Positions 43,670-53,699 are shown, counted from the first letter of the stretch. The stretch: DNA of 64,000 bases from RCC1774 sp050330855 (GCA_050330855.1 JBHJNL010000138.1:1-64000); one strand, 5' to 3'. Notes: generated by a model from the sequence alone, not told the origin. A program made the numbers and translations.

Positions 43670-44377
43670 CTAAAACCGAGTCGCGACCAGTAGGAAGAGG
43701 CTATCGACCATCAGCGTACCGAGTACTGCCCCAGAGAAGACCCAGCTTGGTCGGCGGTCGTCTTCCGATTCAGTTGCGCGGAGGGGCAGGATGCCGATGA
43801 TGCACAATGACATAATTAGAACCATTGCCCAACCCACCCCCCAAGGGGTTTGTACCTTCACCAGCGCTGCTTGGAGAACTGAGAAGGCTTGGGTCTGATC
43901 TATTGTGAGCAGGCTTCGCCAGAAGGGAATTAAATCAACAAGATAAAAGTAGACGTCGGTAATGACGGTGCCCAGTAGTGAACCGAGATAGAACGCCATC
44001 CCTACGCGGCACCATGTAGCTCGCCATGCCCAAATCGCAAAGGGCAGTGCGATCGCCTCTAGGGGAAGATGCAACAGCGGCTCCCACCGGAACCAGCCCC
44101 AATAGATAGAACCGGCAAACCAAGACAAGGTAAATCCGATCAGCAGATCGCCCCAGAGCTGCAAGCGAGATTGACGGCGGAGATAAAAGCCCAGTCCGAT
44201 CCACCCGAAAGACGCAAACAAGCTAAAGGTCGGCCACTGCCGCACCAGGGGAGCCTGTACAAACACTGGCAGCGTCACTAAAAGAATGGATGCACCAAAA
44301 AGCCACCAATGTAGGCGGCTGACTTGACTCTCTGAAATTGTTTGAAAAAGCGGTTCGGTCGGTTTAACACCTTGCAT
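43670..44377 (-). CDS. DUF3120-family membrane protein
   Basis: A 235-aa membrane protein with six or seven hydrophobic segments, matching DUF3120 of cyanobacteria and plants: LTLPVFVQAPLVRQWPTFSL, WFAGSIYWGWFRWEP, LPLEAIALPFAIWA, GSLLGTVITDVYFYLV. Function unknown. It is the first gene of a two-gene operon with the 5-FTHF cyclo-ligase. Confidence 0.87.
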   Translation of the reverse strand: MQGVKPTEPLFQTISESQVSRLHWWLFGASILLVTLPVFVQAPLVRQWPTFSLFASFGWIGLGFYLRRQSRLQLWGDLLIGFTLSWFAGSIYWGWFRWEPLLHLPLEAIALPFAIWAWRATWCRVGMAFYLGSLLGTVITDVYFYLVDLIPFWRSLLTIDQTQAFSVLQAALVKVQTPWGVGWAMVLIMSLCIIGILPLRATESEDDRRPSWVFSGAVLGTLMVDSLFLLVATRF

Positions 44378-44841
44378 AGATAGCCATCAAAACAGCGGAA
44401 AATCACGGGTAAAACCGATCATGTGTCGTTATATTAACGTACCACGCTGAGTCTTGCGGCTAGGACATTGTTGAAGACTATCTATAAGTCTCTTGGGTTG
44501 AGATCTTCCACTAACTCATTGCAACACCTTTGACAATACGGATCATCAGATCTTGTACCGTAAACCGTCGAAGCGCGTCTTCATAAAATCAATATACAAA
44601 TGGAAGGAGCCGCCAAGTTTTGGATGAATAGATTTTATATTGCTCTCCGAATTGTTCTGTTAACATCTTTTCTCAGTATGCGTTCTACAACAAAGTAAGA
44701 CATGATCAAGAGGTCGGCGAGCGCGGTTGTGATAGTCATGCTTCGTTCAAAGTTGATGTCACCTTAGTTTACCTTTAACGATTCAGGCATAAAGTAGCTC
44801 CAAAGTTAAGATGCAATAGGCACGGATATCTAATAAGTCTC
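44378..44841. other. 464-bp intergenic region without clear gene
   Basis: This divergent gap should hold promoters for the DUF3120 and TIGR03279 genes. A minus-strand frame of 34 codons (44635-44739) encodes a hydrophobic then basic peptide ending in NRTIRRAI, but it has no convincing ribosome-binding site, and I would not call it. I see no tRNA, repeat or terminator. Confidence 0.5.
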
Positions 44842-46173
44842 ATGAGCGATTGTTCCATTCAACCGGTGTTAATTACCCGTGTTCTCCCTGACTCTATCGC
44901 GGCAGAGGTGGGGTTTGAGGCGGGAGATCGCATCGTCGCCATCAACGATCAGCGCCCCCGCGATTTAATCGACTATCGGTTTCTCTGTGCCGATGAGTTT
45001 CTAGTGCTAGATGTTCTCGATGCCCAAGACAAGCCCCATCAAGTTGAACTCGAAAAAGACTTTGATGCCGATCTGGGCCTAGAATTTGAGACCGCCCTCT
45101 TTGACGGTTTGATTCAATGCAACAATCACTGTCCCTTTTGCTTTATCGATCAGCAGCCCCCCGGTCGTCGCCAAAGCCTGTATTTCAAAGACGATGACTA
45201 TCGCCTCAGCTTTCTCTATGGCAGCTATCTCACCCTGACCAATCTCTCTGAACGTGAGTGGAACCGGATTGAAGCCCTGCGCCTATCGCCACTCTACGTC
45301 TCGGTTCATGCCACTGAACCAAAGATCCGCCGCCGACTACTTAAAAACGAACGCGCCGGTCAGATTCTCGATCAAATGCGGTGGTTTCAAGCGCGGCGAC
45401 TGCAGGTTCATGCCCAGGTTGTGCTGTGCCCCGGCATCAATGATGGCTCATACCTAGAGCAAACGCTTTTAGATTTAGCTCAGTTCCACTCCAACGAGAT
45501 CCCTGCCGTGGCGTCGGTGGCGGTGGTGCCGGTGGGGCTAACGCGGTTTCGGCCCGATGTTGACGAGCTGGTGCCGGTCACGCCAGAGGCAGCTACCCAG
45601 GTGATTGCTCAGGTTCAAGCGCTGCAGTCTCAGTTTCAACAGCAGTTTGGGTCCACCTTTGCCTGGTTGGCTGATGAATGGTTCCTGATTGCGGGCCAGC
45701 CACTCCCGGCAGCAGAGCACTACGAAGACTATCCTCAAATTGATAACGGGGTGGGATCGATTCGCTTGTTTTTGCAGCAGTTTGAACAGGCGGCTCAAGC
45801 GCTTCCCCACCGCATCCAGCAGCCCTGCTCCTATACCTGGGTGGTGGGCAATACGGTCGCCCAAGCCTTTAGACCCATTGTGGACCGGCTCAATCAGATA
45901 GAGGGGCTACACATTACCCTAGCCGCCCTCGCTAGTGATTATTGGGGGCAGAGCATGACCGTAACAGGACTGTTGACCGGACAGGATATCTTAGCGGCTC
46001 TACAGGGCAAAAACCTTGGCGATGGGCTGCTGTTGCCCCAGCTTATGCTCAAACACGGCACCCAAGAATTTTTAGATGACACCACCGTAGAGCAGTTGTC
46101 AGAGGCGTTGGGCTATCCGATCTATTCAGTGGGCGGAGGAGCTGCGGATTTGATTGATGTATGCCTGCAGTGA
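44842..46173 (+). CDS. TIGR03279 family PDZ/radical-SAM-like iron-sulfur protein
   Basis: A 443-aa protein of the DUF512 group known mainly from cyanobacteria. Residues about 1-65 form a PDZ-like domain (SIAAEVGFEAGDRIVAINDQ). The cysteine motif CNNHCPFC (about 95-102) has radical-SAM-type C-x3-C-x2-C spacing, followed by FIDQQPPGRRQSLYFKDDDYRLSFL. The C-terminal DUF512 region is about 210-410. A redox or radical chemistry role is inferred; the substrate is unknown. Confidence 0.9.
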   Translation: MSDCSIQPVLITRVLPDSIAAEVGFEAGDRIVAINDQRPRDLIDYRFLCADEFLVLDVLDAQDKPHQVELEKDFDADLGLEFETALFDGLIQCNNHCPFCFIDQQPPGRRQSLYFKDDDYRLSFLYGSYLTLTNLSEREWNRIEALRLSPLYVSVHATEPKIRRRLLKNERAGQILDQMRWFQARRLQVHAQVVLCPGINDGSYLEQTLLDLAQFHSNEIPAVASVAVVPVGLTRFRPDVDELVPVTPEAATQVIAQVQALQSQFQQQFGSTFAWLADEWFLIAGQPLPAAEHYEDYPQIDNGVGSIRLFLQQFEQAAQALPHRIQQPCSYTWVVGNTVAQAFRPIVDRLNQIEGLHITLAALASDYWGQSMTVTGLLTGQDILAALQGKNLGDGLLLPQLMLKHGTQEFLDDTTVEQLSEALGYPIYSVGGGAADLIDVCLQ

Positions 46174-46556
46174 AAGAGAAACGTTTGGAGCGATCGCAAC
46201 TCTAGATATAGGCCAGATGAAGGGACAGCGTAGGGACTTGCAGCACAATAATATCCCACTAACCCCTCAACCTAAATCTTTCTGCGCGAGGGAGTAAGTG
46301 TCTGTCCCGATGGTGGATGGTGTGGAGCGCGATCTCAAACCCCAAACTCCAGTTACCTTAAACCGATATTGACTGGGATGTTATTTATAAGCAAAGCCCT
46401 AATCTAAATAAGCCCCACTAACGAGCGTCATTGGGGCTTACTGACCGCCGACTCCTGCTATCCTTTTTTGGGCTAACCAACCCCACGCGATCTTTTGCAC
46501 CAAAGCGCTGCACCCGGTTCCTGTGGGTATCCTAAGCAAGAGTTCAAGGACACCCC
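46174..46556. other. Intergenic region with an inverted repeat
   Basis: TAAGCCCCA (46409-46417) pairs perfectly with TGGGGCTTA (46432-46440) around a 14-base loop; there is no T-run, so it may be a terminator of weak type or an operator. A HIP1 site lies at about 46189. No ORF looks real. Confidence 0.55.
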
Positions 46557-47519
46557 ATGACTGCGCTGCCCCTTCAGACGAACAACCTATCTGGACAGGA
46601 GATGTACGATCGTCTCTTTAACAACATTCAGACGGTTGTTAGAGGCCAAGCTGACGCCATTCGCAAATTACTAGCCGCCTTTGTCAGCGGTGGGCATGTC
46701 CTTCTTGAAGACGCTCCAGGCACTGGCAAAACAACCCTAGCGAAAGCGCTGGCTCGCTCTGTTGATCTCTCTTTTAAGCGCATTCAGTTCACCCCCGACC
46801 TGCTGCCCTCTGACATCTTGGGGGTATCTGTGCTTGACCCTGTGGATCAAACCTTCCATTTTCATGAAGGTCCCCTGTTTGCCCACTTGGTGCTGGCCGA
46901 TGAAATCAATCGAGCTTCCCCCCGGACTCAGTCGGCGCTGCTAGAGGCCATGGCCGAAGCTCAAGTCAGTATTGACGGCGCGGTGAAGCCGCTGCGCGCC
47001 CCCTTCTTTGTGATCGCGACACAGAACCCTGCCGATTCCCACGGAACCTATCCGCTCCCAGAGGCGCAGATGGATCGCTTTGCCCTGCAGTTCAACTTGG
47101 GCTATCTCTCAGCAGAGGCTGAAATCGAGATTTTAGAGCAGCAGTTAGAGCCACCGCCGCTGGAGCAGCTCCGGCCCTGCCTGTCGCTCAAGGATATTTT
47201 TACACTACAGCAGCAGGCGAGACAGGTGCGCGTTAGCACTGAGCTGAAGCGCTATGTCGTCGATATTGTCAACGCAACGCGTCATGCCAAAGGGGTGCAG
47301 TTGGGGGCTAGCCCCAGGGGGTCCATTGCTCTGGTCAAGATTGCCCAAGCCTTAGCGCTCTTCGATGGCTATGAATTTGTGATGCCAGAGCATATTCAAG
47401 ACGTAGTGGTGCCGGTGCTGGCCCACCGCTTAGTGATGGACCCCCAGGCGGCTTGGTTAGGTCGAACCGCCCAGAGCGTGATCACAGAGATTGTCCAAAC
47501 CCTGCCGGTGCCGGCTTGA
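46557..47519 (+). CDS. MoxR-type AAA+ ATPase
   Basis: A 320-aa AAA_3 ATPase thought to help assemble or activate partner proteins. Walker A is EDAPGTGKTTLAK, Walker B is LVLADEINRASP, and sensor 1 is VIATQNP. MoxR genes next to DUF58 and transglutaminase genes are a recurrent bacterial cassette. The stop codon shares a base with the next ATG (TGATG), so translation is coupled. Confidence 0.95.
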   Translation: MTALPLQTNNLSGQEMYDRLFNNIQTVVRGQADAIRKLLAAFVSGGHVLLEDAPGTGKTTLAKALARSVDLSFKRIQFTPDLLPSDILGVSVLDPVDQTFHFHEGPLFAHLVLADEINRASPRTQSALLEAMAEAQVSIDGAVKPLRAPFFVIATQNPADSHGTYPLPEAQMDRFALQFNLGYLSAEAEIEILEQQLEPPPLEQLRPCLSLKDIFTLQQQARQVRVSTELKRYVVDIVNATRHAKGVQLGASPRGSIALVKIAQALALFDGYEFVMPEHIQDVVVPVLAHRLVMDPQAAWLGRTAQSVITEIVQTLPVPA

Positions 47520-48838
47520 TGGATCGGATCTTTTATCGTTTACTGCAGTTTAACTTCGGGGTGCGTCAGTGGCTCACAAGACGGTTTACCCCGACAGGAC
47601 TCGGAGTGCTGGTGTGCCTCGCGATCTCCGCAGTGGTGGGCATGGATACCAATCAGAGTTTGGCCTATCAGGTGTTTACCTTTTTGGTGGCTTTGCTTGC
47701 GATCGCAACGCTAACCCGTCGTTTCTCACGCTTTCGCTGCAGCGCCGCCCGCAGTCTGCCCCGCTTTGGCACCGTGGGAGTTCCCCTACCGTATCGAGTC
47801 ATCCTTCACAATCAAGGCACCCAACCGAAGCGGGGCTTGCAAGTACGCGAAACCTTTGCCGATAATTTCCCGAGCTTTCGAGACTACCAGCGCATTGCCC
47901 ACCGCCGCAAAAGTGGATTCGCGCGGCGGCGCATGTGGCTGCAGCTTTTAGCCCACAAACGACGGGCCATTGCCCCCGCCATTGAGATTCCAGAACTGGC
48001 GATTGAGGGTGACACCGAAATCATGGCTGAACTCCTGCCTCTGCGGCGGGGGCGACTGCTGTTTAAATCGCTCACCGTCACCTGCCCCGATCCCTTGGGC
48101 CTCATTAATGCCTGCGTAACTCGATCCGTTCCCCAGTCCGTCTTAATTTTGCCCCAGCGCTATCGCCTGCCCCCCCTGCAGCTTCCGGGCGGACGGCGGT
48201 ATCAGTCGGGGGGCGTGGCCCTGGCATCGTCCGTGGGGGATTCTGAAGAGTTCCGGGCCTTGCGCGACTACCGCCCCGGTGACCCCCAGCGCCAGATTCA
48301 CTGGAAAAGCTGGGCGAAGGTCGGTAAACCCATCGTTAAAGAAACACAAGAAGAATATTTTGTCCGTCACGCCCTGATTCTGGATACCTTTCAGGCTGAA
48401 ACCCACAGCGAGATTTTAGAAGAAGCGGTTGCGATCGCATCCTCTCTGGCCTGCGAAGTCCAAACTCAGGATTCTCTGCTCGATCTGATGTTTGTGGGGT
48501 TAGAGGCCCACCATTTCACCGTCGGTCGTGGCCTTGACCAAACGGAACACATGCTAGAGCTTTTGGCCGCTGTGACGCCCTGCCCCGATCAGCCCTTTGA
48601 GTCTTTATTGCCAGCGGTACAGAGTCGCTTTGCCCTGCTCAGCGGCTGTATCTGCATCCTGTTGGCCTGGGACGAACACCGGCAAGCCTTGGTGGAGCAG
48701 CTTCAGCGGGCCAGCATCCCCACCCTAGTCTTGGTGATTACGGAGCTGCCCTCCGAGGTAGACGGCCCTGCGCTTCCGGACGGCAATTTTCATGTCCTTC
48801 AGTTGGGCGAGATTCAGCAGGGGTTGATGCAGCTATGA
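47519..48838 (+). CDS. DUF58-domain membrane protein
   Basis: A 439-aa protein. Two membrane segments lie within residues 22-65, then a cytoplasmic part with the DUF58 hallmark GDSEEFRALRDYRPGDPQRQIHWKSWAK, followed by a von-Willebrand-like fold (FVRHALILDTF). DUF58 proteins are the usual partners of MoxR ATPases. The ATG overlaps the moxR stop, and its own stop overlaps the next ATG (ATGA, 48835-48838). I rejected an in-frame start at 47453 that would lie inside moxR. Confidence 0.93.
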   Translation: MDRIFYRLLQFNFGVRQWLTRRFTPTGLGVLVCLAISAVVGMDTNQSLAYQVFTFLVALLAIATLTRRFSRFRCSAARSLPRFGTVGVPLPYRVILHNQGTQPKRGLQVRETFADNFPSFRDYQRIAHRRKSGFARRRMWLQLLAHKRRAIAPAIEIPELAIEGDTEIMAELLPLRRGRLLFKSLTVTCPDPLGLINACVTRSVPQSVLILPQRYRLPPLQLPGGRRYQSGGVALASSVGDSEEFRALRDYRPGDPQRQIHWKSWAKVGKPIVKETQEEYFVRHALILDTFQAETHSEILEEAVAIASSLACEVQTQDSLLDLMFVGLEAHHFTVGRGLDQTEHMLELLAAVTPCPDQPFESLLPAVQSRFALLSGCICILLAWDEHRQALVEQLQRASIPTLVLVITELPSEVDGPALPDGNFHVLQLGEIQQGLMQL

Positions 48839-50817
48839 AGATTCCTGTGGCGAGCCTTTGTAGCTTGGCGTTGGGCCTCTGGGGATTCCAGACTGGTTTT
48901 CTGCTCTGTGCTATCCCGATGATCGTGATGCTAGAAAGTCGTCATTGGATCCGACGGCGCTGGGAACTGAAACGCGCCGATCTTAAAAGCCTACTCAACG
49001 TGTGCGGGATGACGCTGGGGCTATTGTTTCTGGTCTGTTTGGTGACGCAAGGATCGTTTTCTATAGGTCACCGCCTGATTCAATGGCTCCCGATTTGTAC
49101 CTTTGCCCTAGTGGCTACCCAAACCTACATCACTAACTTTTCAGAGGTGGTGAGATCGCACTTCTCTAAGCCCCACCGCTGGCAACGAGTCGGTGGCAAC
49201 CCGCAAAAACCCCTCAATCTCTACACGCCCTATTTTGCTCTCTGCCTGCTGTCGGCCAGTGCGACCAACTGGAATGGTTTGGCATTTTATAGTGTCTTTG
49301 CCCTACTGGCCGCGATCTTGCTGTGGACCCTACGCCCACAGCAGTCCCAGCCGCTGCTGTGGGTAGCCCTAATTCTCCTCACTAGCGGCCTAGGCTTCAT
49401 CGGCCACCTCCAGCTTCATCAGCTCCAGGCCACGGTGGAAGAGCAAACCGCCCCTTGGCTGAATGGCCTCACAGGGGACACCGTTGATCCCTATCGGGCC
49501 ATGACTCAAATGGGCAGCATTGGGTCTTTAAAGCAGTCCAATCGCATTGTGTTTCGGGTGGCAGGCGATCTGGCTAACTTCCCGATCCTGCTGCGGGAAG
49601 CCACCTATAACAGGTACGGTGCCTCTTCCTGGGTGGCAACCCAATCTAAGTTCACGCCGATCACCTCTTCAGAGGGTCAAGATTGGGCGTTGATGCCCTC
49701 TAGCCCTGCGGCAAGCGCAGCCAAGATTGAGATTTCTAGCCCTCTCAACGGCGGCAAGGACATCCTCAATCTTCCGGCAGGGGCCACTACCATTCGGCGG
49801 CTCCCGGTACAGACGATGACGAAGAATCAGTATGGCACCGTCAAGGTCGAAGGTTCGGCAGGGACAATCACCTATGGGGTTGAGTTCGATCTATCGGATT
49901 CATCTGATAGCCCTCCCACCGCCAATGATCTGCAAATCCCAGAGGCAGAGCGGCCTGCCATTGAGCAACTGTTAGCAACGTTAGATCTCAAAGGTCAGTC
50001 TGAGACCCAAGCTGTAGCGGCTTTGTCAGATCTGTTTCAGCACAAATTTCGCTACTCTCTCAAATTCGCTAGCGCGAAGGAGCAAGCCACGCCGTTGTCT
50101 GCTTTTCTACTAGAGACACGATCTGGGCACTGTGAGTATTTTGCGTCGGCCACAACGCTGTTGCTGCGGGGGTTAGGCATCCCTGCCCGTTATGCGGTGG
50201 GGTATTCAGTCCATGACTATAGCCCGTTAGAGCAGCAATACGTTGTACGCAGCCGCAATGCCCATGCCTGGGTGATGGCCTATATCAACGGCACTTGGCA
50301 GACCGTTGACACCACACCGCCCGACTGGACGACCCAAGAAGATGCCACGGCCTCACCGCTGCAGAGCCTATCCGATCTGTGGTCCTTTGTATTCTTTCAG
50401 CTTTCGATGGGCGTCTCAACGCTGCTGAAGGGCGATATCAGGGTTTGGGCTGGAGTTGCGATCTCACCCATCCTATTCTTTCTGCTCTGGAAAGGGGGGC
50501 GTAAACTTAGCCTTCGATTGCCCCAAGCCTCAACAGATCGTCCGGCACAGGTCATGCCTCCAATCATTGGCACCGATTCTGCCTTTTATCAGATTGAGCA
50601 GCGGCTACAGATGCGATCGCAACGGGCCACATCTGAGTCACTGCAGCATTGGATTTTACGGCTGCAGCTCGCCCCATCTCAATTGAGAGCCTTGCAGCAC
50701 ATTCTCAACCTCCACTACCGCTATCGCTTTGACCCCCAAGGAATTGACGCTGCTGAGCGAGAGCACCTTGAGAGGCTCAGCCAGACCTGGCTAAAGGACT
50801 TTCAGGCAGAGCCATAA
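48835..50817 (+). CDS. TgpA-like membrane transglutaminase/protease
   Basis: A 660-aa protein with five or six N-terminal membrane helices (about 1-200), an extracytoplasmic transglutaminase core (about 360-500) and one more helix (about 540-560) with a cytosolic tail. The catalytic triad is visible: Cys in GHCEYFASA, His in NAHAWV, Asp in VDTTPPDW. In other bacteria TgpA works with MoxR and DUF58 and is linked to cell-envelope fitness. The triple overlap here strongly suggests a single complex or pathway. Confidence 0.93.
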   Translation: MKIPVASLCSLALGLWGFQTGFLLCAIPMIVMLESRHWIRRRWELKRADLKSLLNVCGMTLGLLFLVCLVTQGSFSIGHRLIQWLPICTFALVATQTYITNFSEVVRSHFSKPHRWQRVGGNPQKPLNLYTPYFALCLLSASATNWNGLAFYSVFALLAAILLWTLRPQQSQPLLWVALILLTSGLGFIGHLQLHQLQATVEEQTAPWLNGLTGDTVDPYRAMTQMGSIGSLKQSNRIVFRVAGDLANFPILLREATYNRYGASSWVATQSKFTPITSSEGQDWALMPSSPAASAAKIEISSPLNGGKDILNLPAGATTIRRLPVQTMTKNQYGTVKVEGSAGTITYGVEFDLSDSSDSPPTANDLQIPEAERPAIEQLLATLDLKGQSETQAVAALSDLFQHKFRYSLKFASAKEQATPLSAFLLETRSGHCEYFASATTLLLRGLGIPARYAVGYSVHDYSPLEQQYVVRSRNAHAWVMAYINGTWQTVDTTPPDWTTQEDATASPLQSLSDLWSFVFFQLSMGVSTLLKGDIRVWAGVAISPILFFLLWKGGRKLSLRLPQASTDRPAQVMPPIIGTDSAFYQIEQRLQMRSQRATSESLQHWILRLQLAPSQLRALQHILNLHYRYRFDPQGIDAAEREHLERLSQTWLKDFQAEP

Positions 50818-50908
50818 CGATCATGAGGTTTAGCAAAGCCTCCAGTGACGCTGCAGATATTAAGTTAAACTGCATCTCTACGCAGACAGATAGAGAAAGA
50901 GGCTTGCG

Positions 50909-51877
50909 ATGCGTGTTCTTGTCACCGGTGCAGCCGGTTTTATTGGCTTCCACCTAGCCCAGCGGCTCCTAACCGAGGGTGTGCAGGTGTATGGCATTGA
51001 TAATCTCAATGACTATTACGATGTGCGCCTCAAAAAAGCCCGTCTCGATCAGCTTGTCGACCAGCCGCAGTTTACGTTTCAGTACCTCGATATTTGCGAT
51101 CGTAACGCTATCACCCAACTCTTTGCCGATCAGCCCTTCGACGGCATCGTTCATCTCGCCGCCCAAGCGGGGGTGCGCTACTCGATCGAAAACCCTAATG
51201 CCTATGTCGATACCAATCTAATGGGGTTCATGAATATCCTAGAGGCCTGCCGCCACCATCACATCGGCCACCTCGTGTTTGCCTCCTCTAGCTCGGTCTA
51301 TGGCACCAATCAAAAAGTCCCCTTTTCAGTCGAAGACAATGTCGATCACCCGATCTCGCTCTACGCCGCGACCAAAAAGGCCAATGAGTTAATGGCCCAC
51401 TCCTATAGCCACTTGTATGGCTTACCCATGACAGGGCTACGGTTCTTTACGGTGTATGGCCCCTGGGGACGGCCCGATATGGCCTACTACAAATTCGTCG
51501 ATGCGATCGCAAACCAGCGCCCCATCGATATCTACAACCACGGCAAAATGGAGCGTGACTTTACCTATATTGACGACGTGGTGGAAGGGGTTGTGAAAGT
51601 TCTCGCTCGCAAGCCCGACGTGATCGGTCAAGCGCCCTACAAAATCTATAACATCGGCAACCATAGTCCGGTGAGCCTCATGCATTTTATTGAGGTCATT
51701 GAGGCAGAGCTAGGAACCGTAGCCGAGAAAAACTGGCTCCCCATGCAGCCCGGAGATGTACCCGCCACCTATGCCGATATCACCGAGCTGAGTCAGGATG
51801 TTGGATTTGAACCTCGCACTCCCGTTGAAGAAGGGATGCGTCATTTTGTGAATTGGTACCGTAATTATTCTCGATAG
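50909..51877 (+). CDS. NAD-dependent epimerase, probably UDP-glucuronate 4-epimerase
   Basis: A 322-aa extended short-chain dehydrogenase. GAAGFIGFHLAQRL (7-20) binds NAD, ASSSSVYG holds the catalytic Ser, and YAATKKANE holds Tyr-x3-Lys. The block LRFFTVYGPWGRPDMAYYKF is typical of UDP-glucuronate 4-epimerases making UDP-galacturonate for polysaccharides. The substrate is inferred. No glycosyltransferase is adjacent. Confidence 0.9.
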   Translation: MRVLVTGAAGFIGFHLAQRLLTEGVQVYGIDNLNDYYDVRLKKARLDQLVDQPQFTFQYLDICDRNAITQLFADQPFDGIVHLAAQAGVRYSIENPNAYVDTNLMGFMNILEACRHHHIGHLVFASSSSVYGTNQKVPFSVEDNVDHPISLYAATKKANELMAHSYSHLYGLPMTGLRFFTVYGPWGRPDMAYYKFVDAIANQRPIDIYNHGKMERDFTYIDDVVEGVVKVLARKPDVIGQAPYKIYNIGNHSPVSLMHFIEVIEAELGTVAEKNWLPMQPGDVPATYADITELSQDVGFEPRTPVEEGMRHFVNWYRNYSR

Positions 51878-51910
51878 ACTAGACGAAACGACTCAATAGA
51901 AATTATAGAG

Positions 51911-52291
51911 ATGGGACATATTTTTGCTGATCTTCAGCTTGACAATCCAAGAGATACCAGTCTAGAGCCAGTTCAGGTGCAGGCACTCGCAGATACAGGT
52001 GCCTTAATGCTTTGCATCCCGAAGCACATTGCCTTGCAACTGAAATTAGAAACAGATTCAGAACGAGAAGTCACCGTAGCAGACGGGCGTAAGCAAACCG
52101 TTCCTTACGTGGGGCCGATCAGAGTAACCTTCAAGAATAGAAGTTGCTTCGTGGGCGCTCTGGTTTTAGGAGATGAGGTACTGCTGGGAGCCGTCCCGAT
52201 GGAAGACATGGATCTGATCTTGAGTCCAGCACGTCGAGAAATTACGTTTGATCCCGTTAGCCCTAACATCCCCCATGCTCGGGTGAAGTGA
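51911..52291 (+). CDS. Retropepsin-like aspartic protease (clan AA)
   Basis: A 126-aa small protein with the single catalytic triplet DTG in QALADTGALMLCIP and a flap-like later part (VTVADGRKQTVPYVGPIRV, LGDEVLLGAVPMEDMDLIL). Retropepsin-type members act as homodimers, one Asp from each chain. The natural substrate is unknown; small cyanobacterial members are often stray genes near transposons or toxin-antitoxins. It starts 33 bases after the epimerase stop. Confidence 0.85.
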   Translation: MGHIFADLQLDNPRDTSLEPVQVQALADTGALMLCIPKHIALQLKLETDSEREVTVADGRKQTVPYVGPIRVTFKNRSCFVGALVLGDEVLLGAVPMEDMDLILSPARREITFDPVSPNIPHARVK

Positions 52292-52532
52292 CGGCCCTTA
52301 ATCCTGATTACTTCTGGCACCAATTCCCATACATCTGGACAACAGGCCAGACGTCTATTCATCTGTTAAGATTTATTGAACTTAAAGTACATTGAGGCAT
52401 TGCTCAAAAAATGGATGTGTGAGCCAAGTCATCGCTTGAGGCAGTAGTGAACCATACAGTATTCACTGAGACCTGCACTTAGGCTGTTGTTTACATGCGA
52501 TGCATCCCTGTTGGTTGTGAGGAAGAGAGCCT

Positions 52533-53111
52533 ATGATGAGTACCATTGTTCCAGACTCGGTACTGCCCATTCAGTCGTTATCTACTGTTGATCAAGCCGC
52601 CCTCGTTAAAGGCGAGATTTTGCTGCAGACCCGCTCTCATACGTTGATTGGTGCGGGGGTGACGGCTCAAATGTTTTTGCCTTTGGTGCGATCGCAAGTC
52701 TGGGAACAGATCACAACCTACCCTAGCTGGACTCAGTTTTTCCCTGATATTACCCGCAGTGAAATTTTGCAGACGGTTAATCATCCGGGCACGAAGGAGC
52801 ATCGACTCTATCAAGCAGCTCGCAAGGACTTTTTCTTGTTAGCGGTGCAGGTTGAGATTTACCTAAAGGTCACTGAAACACAAGAACAACGCCTCCAGTT
52901 CAAGCTTGAGCGAGGCAGCTTCAGCGATTTTGCCGCCGACCTGACGCTGCAGGACTACAGCTCTGGAACCATCTTGACCTATTCAGTGGAGGCTACACCG
53001 CTGATTCCGGTGCCCAGTCTGTTTATTCAAGAGGCGATTCGCCAGGATTTACCGGGGAATATGAGGCAAATGCGCCAGGTGATTTGTGAGAAGGCCACCT
53101 TTGGACTTTGA
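52533..53111 (+). CDS. SRPBCC-superfamily protein
   Basis: A 192-aa protein with one START/polyketide-cyclase-like domain: VRSQVWEQITTYPSWTQFFP is the usual opening helix and strand, and EAIRQDLPGNMRQMRQVIC the long C-terminal helix that covers a ligand pocket. Many cyanobacteria have several such proteins; ligands are unknown. It is preceded by about 240 bases without genes. Confidence 0.8.
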   Translation: MMSTIVPDSVLPIQSLSTVDQAALVKGEILLQTRSHTLIGAGVTAQMFLPLVRSQVWEQITTYPSWTQFFPDITRSEILQTVNHPGTKEHRLYQAARKDFFLLAVQVEIYLKVTETQEQRLQFKLERGSFSDFAADLTLQDYSSGTILTYSVEATPLIPVPSLFIQEAIRQDLPGNMRQMRQVICEKATFGL

Positions 53112-53249
53112 CATCATTTGCGACCCCAGCGAGATCGCTTCTGCATTAAATCAAGTTAAATTCTGTAAAACCTAGGGGCGTTTCCGGCCCCGGTTTTGTG
53201 CAGACTCCCTAAAATGGGGTGAACTAACGGAATGGCTTAGGATTTACTT

Positions 53250-53699
53250 ATGACCACTGGAACGGCGACATCGGCGGCTGAAGATTATGTTGTGGCGGGT
53301 CTTGCCGCCTGCTTTATCAAAAAAGATGGCAAGCTAGAGCCGGTTAAGGTGATTGAACCGATTCCATCGGCGGCCCTGGAAGCCATTCTCAAGGGCATCC
53401 CAACCTCCTATGAGATGGCGGTGGGTACCACCTATGGCGCGATGCTCAATGGCGATCAACCGCAGCGGCCTTCCCAATTCCCGGCAGAGAGCCAGTTCTG
53501 TGATGAGTTTACAGAGCGACTCCAGGCCACCGCTCGCAGCTATGCAACCCGACCTGTGGCCACCGAGCATATTGCGGTAGGTGAGCTGAAGACAGACTTT
53601 AATTTTTCGATAGAGCGTAAGCGAACGCTGAATTCAGAGCGCATTGTCAGCACAGAGGACAATGTAAAACAGCATTCCCATACTCACAAGGTGCTTTAG
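53250..53699 (+). CDS. Conserved cyanobacterial protein, function unknown
   Basis: A 149-aa soluble protein. The order VVAGLAACFIKKDGKLEPVK, PIPSAALEAILKGIPTSYEM, CDEFTERLQATARS, FNFSIERKRTLNSERIV looks strongly conserved in style, but I cannot name the family. It ends with a His-rich segment (KQHSHTHKVL). It lies upstream of a small membrane protein gene, 31 bases apart, on the same strand. Confidence 0.65.
   Translation: MTTGTATSAAEDYVVAGLAACFIKKDGKLEPVKVIEPIPSAALEAILKGIPTSYEMAVGTTYGAMLNGDQPQRPSQFPAESQFCDEFTERLQATARSYATRPVATEHIAVGELKTDFNFSIERKRTLNSERIVSTEDNVKQHSHTHKVL

Noticed and set aside
44635..44739. 34-codon minus-strand ORF in the DUF3120/TIGR03279 gap
   Set aside because: No ribosome-binding site, no homology, and length is near chance.
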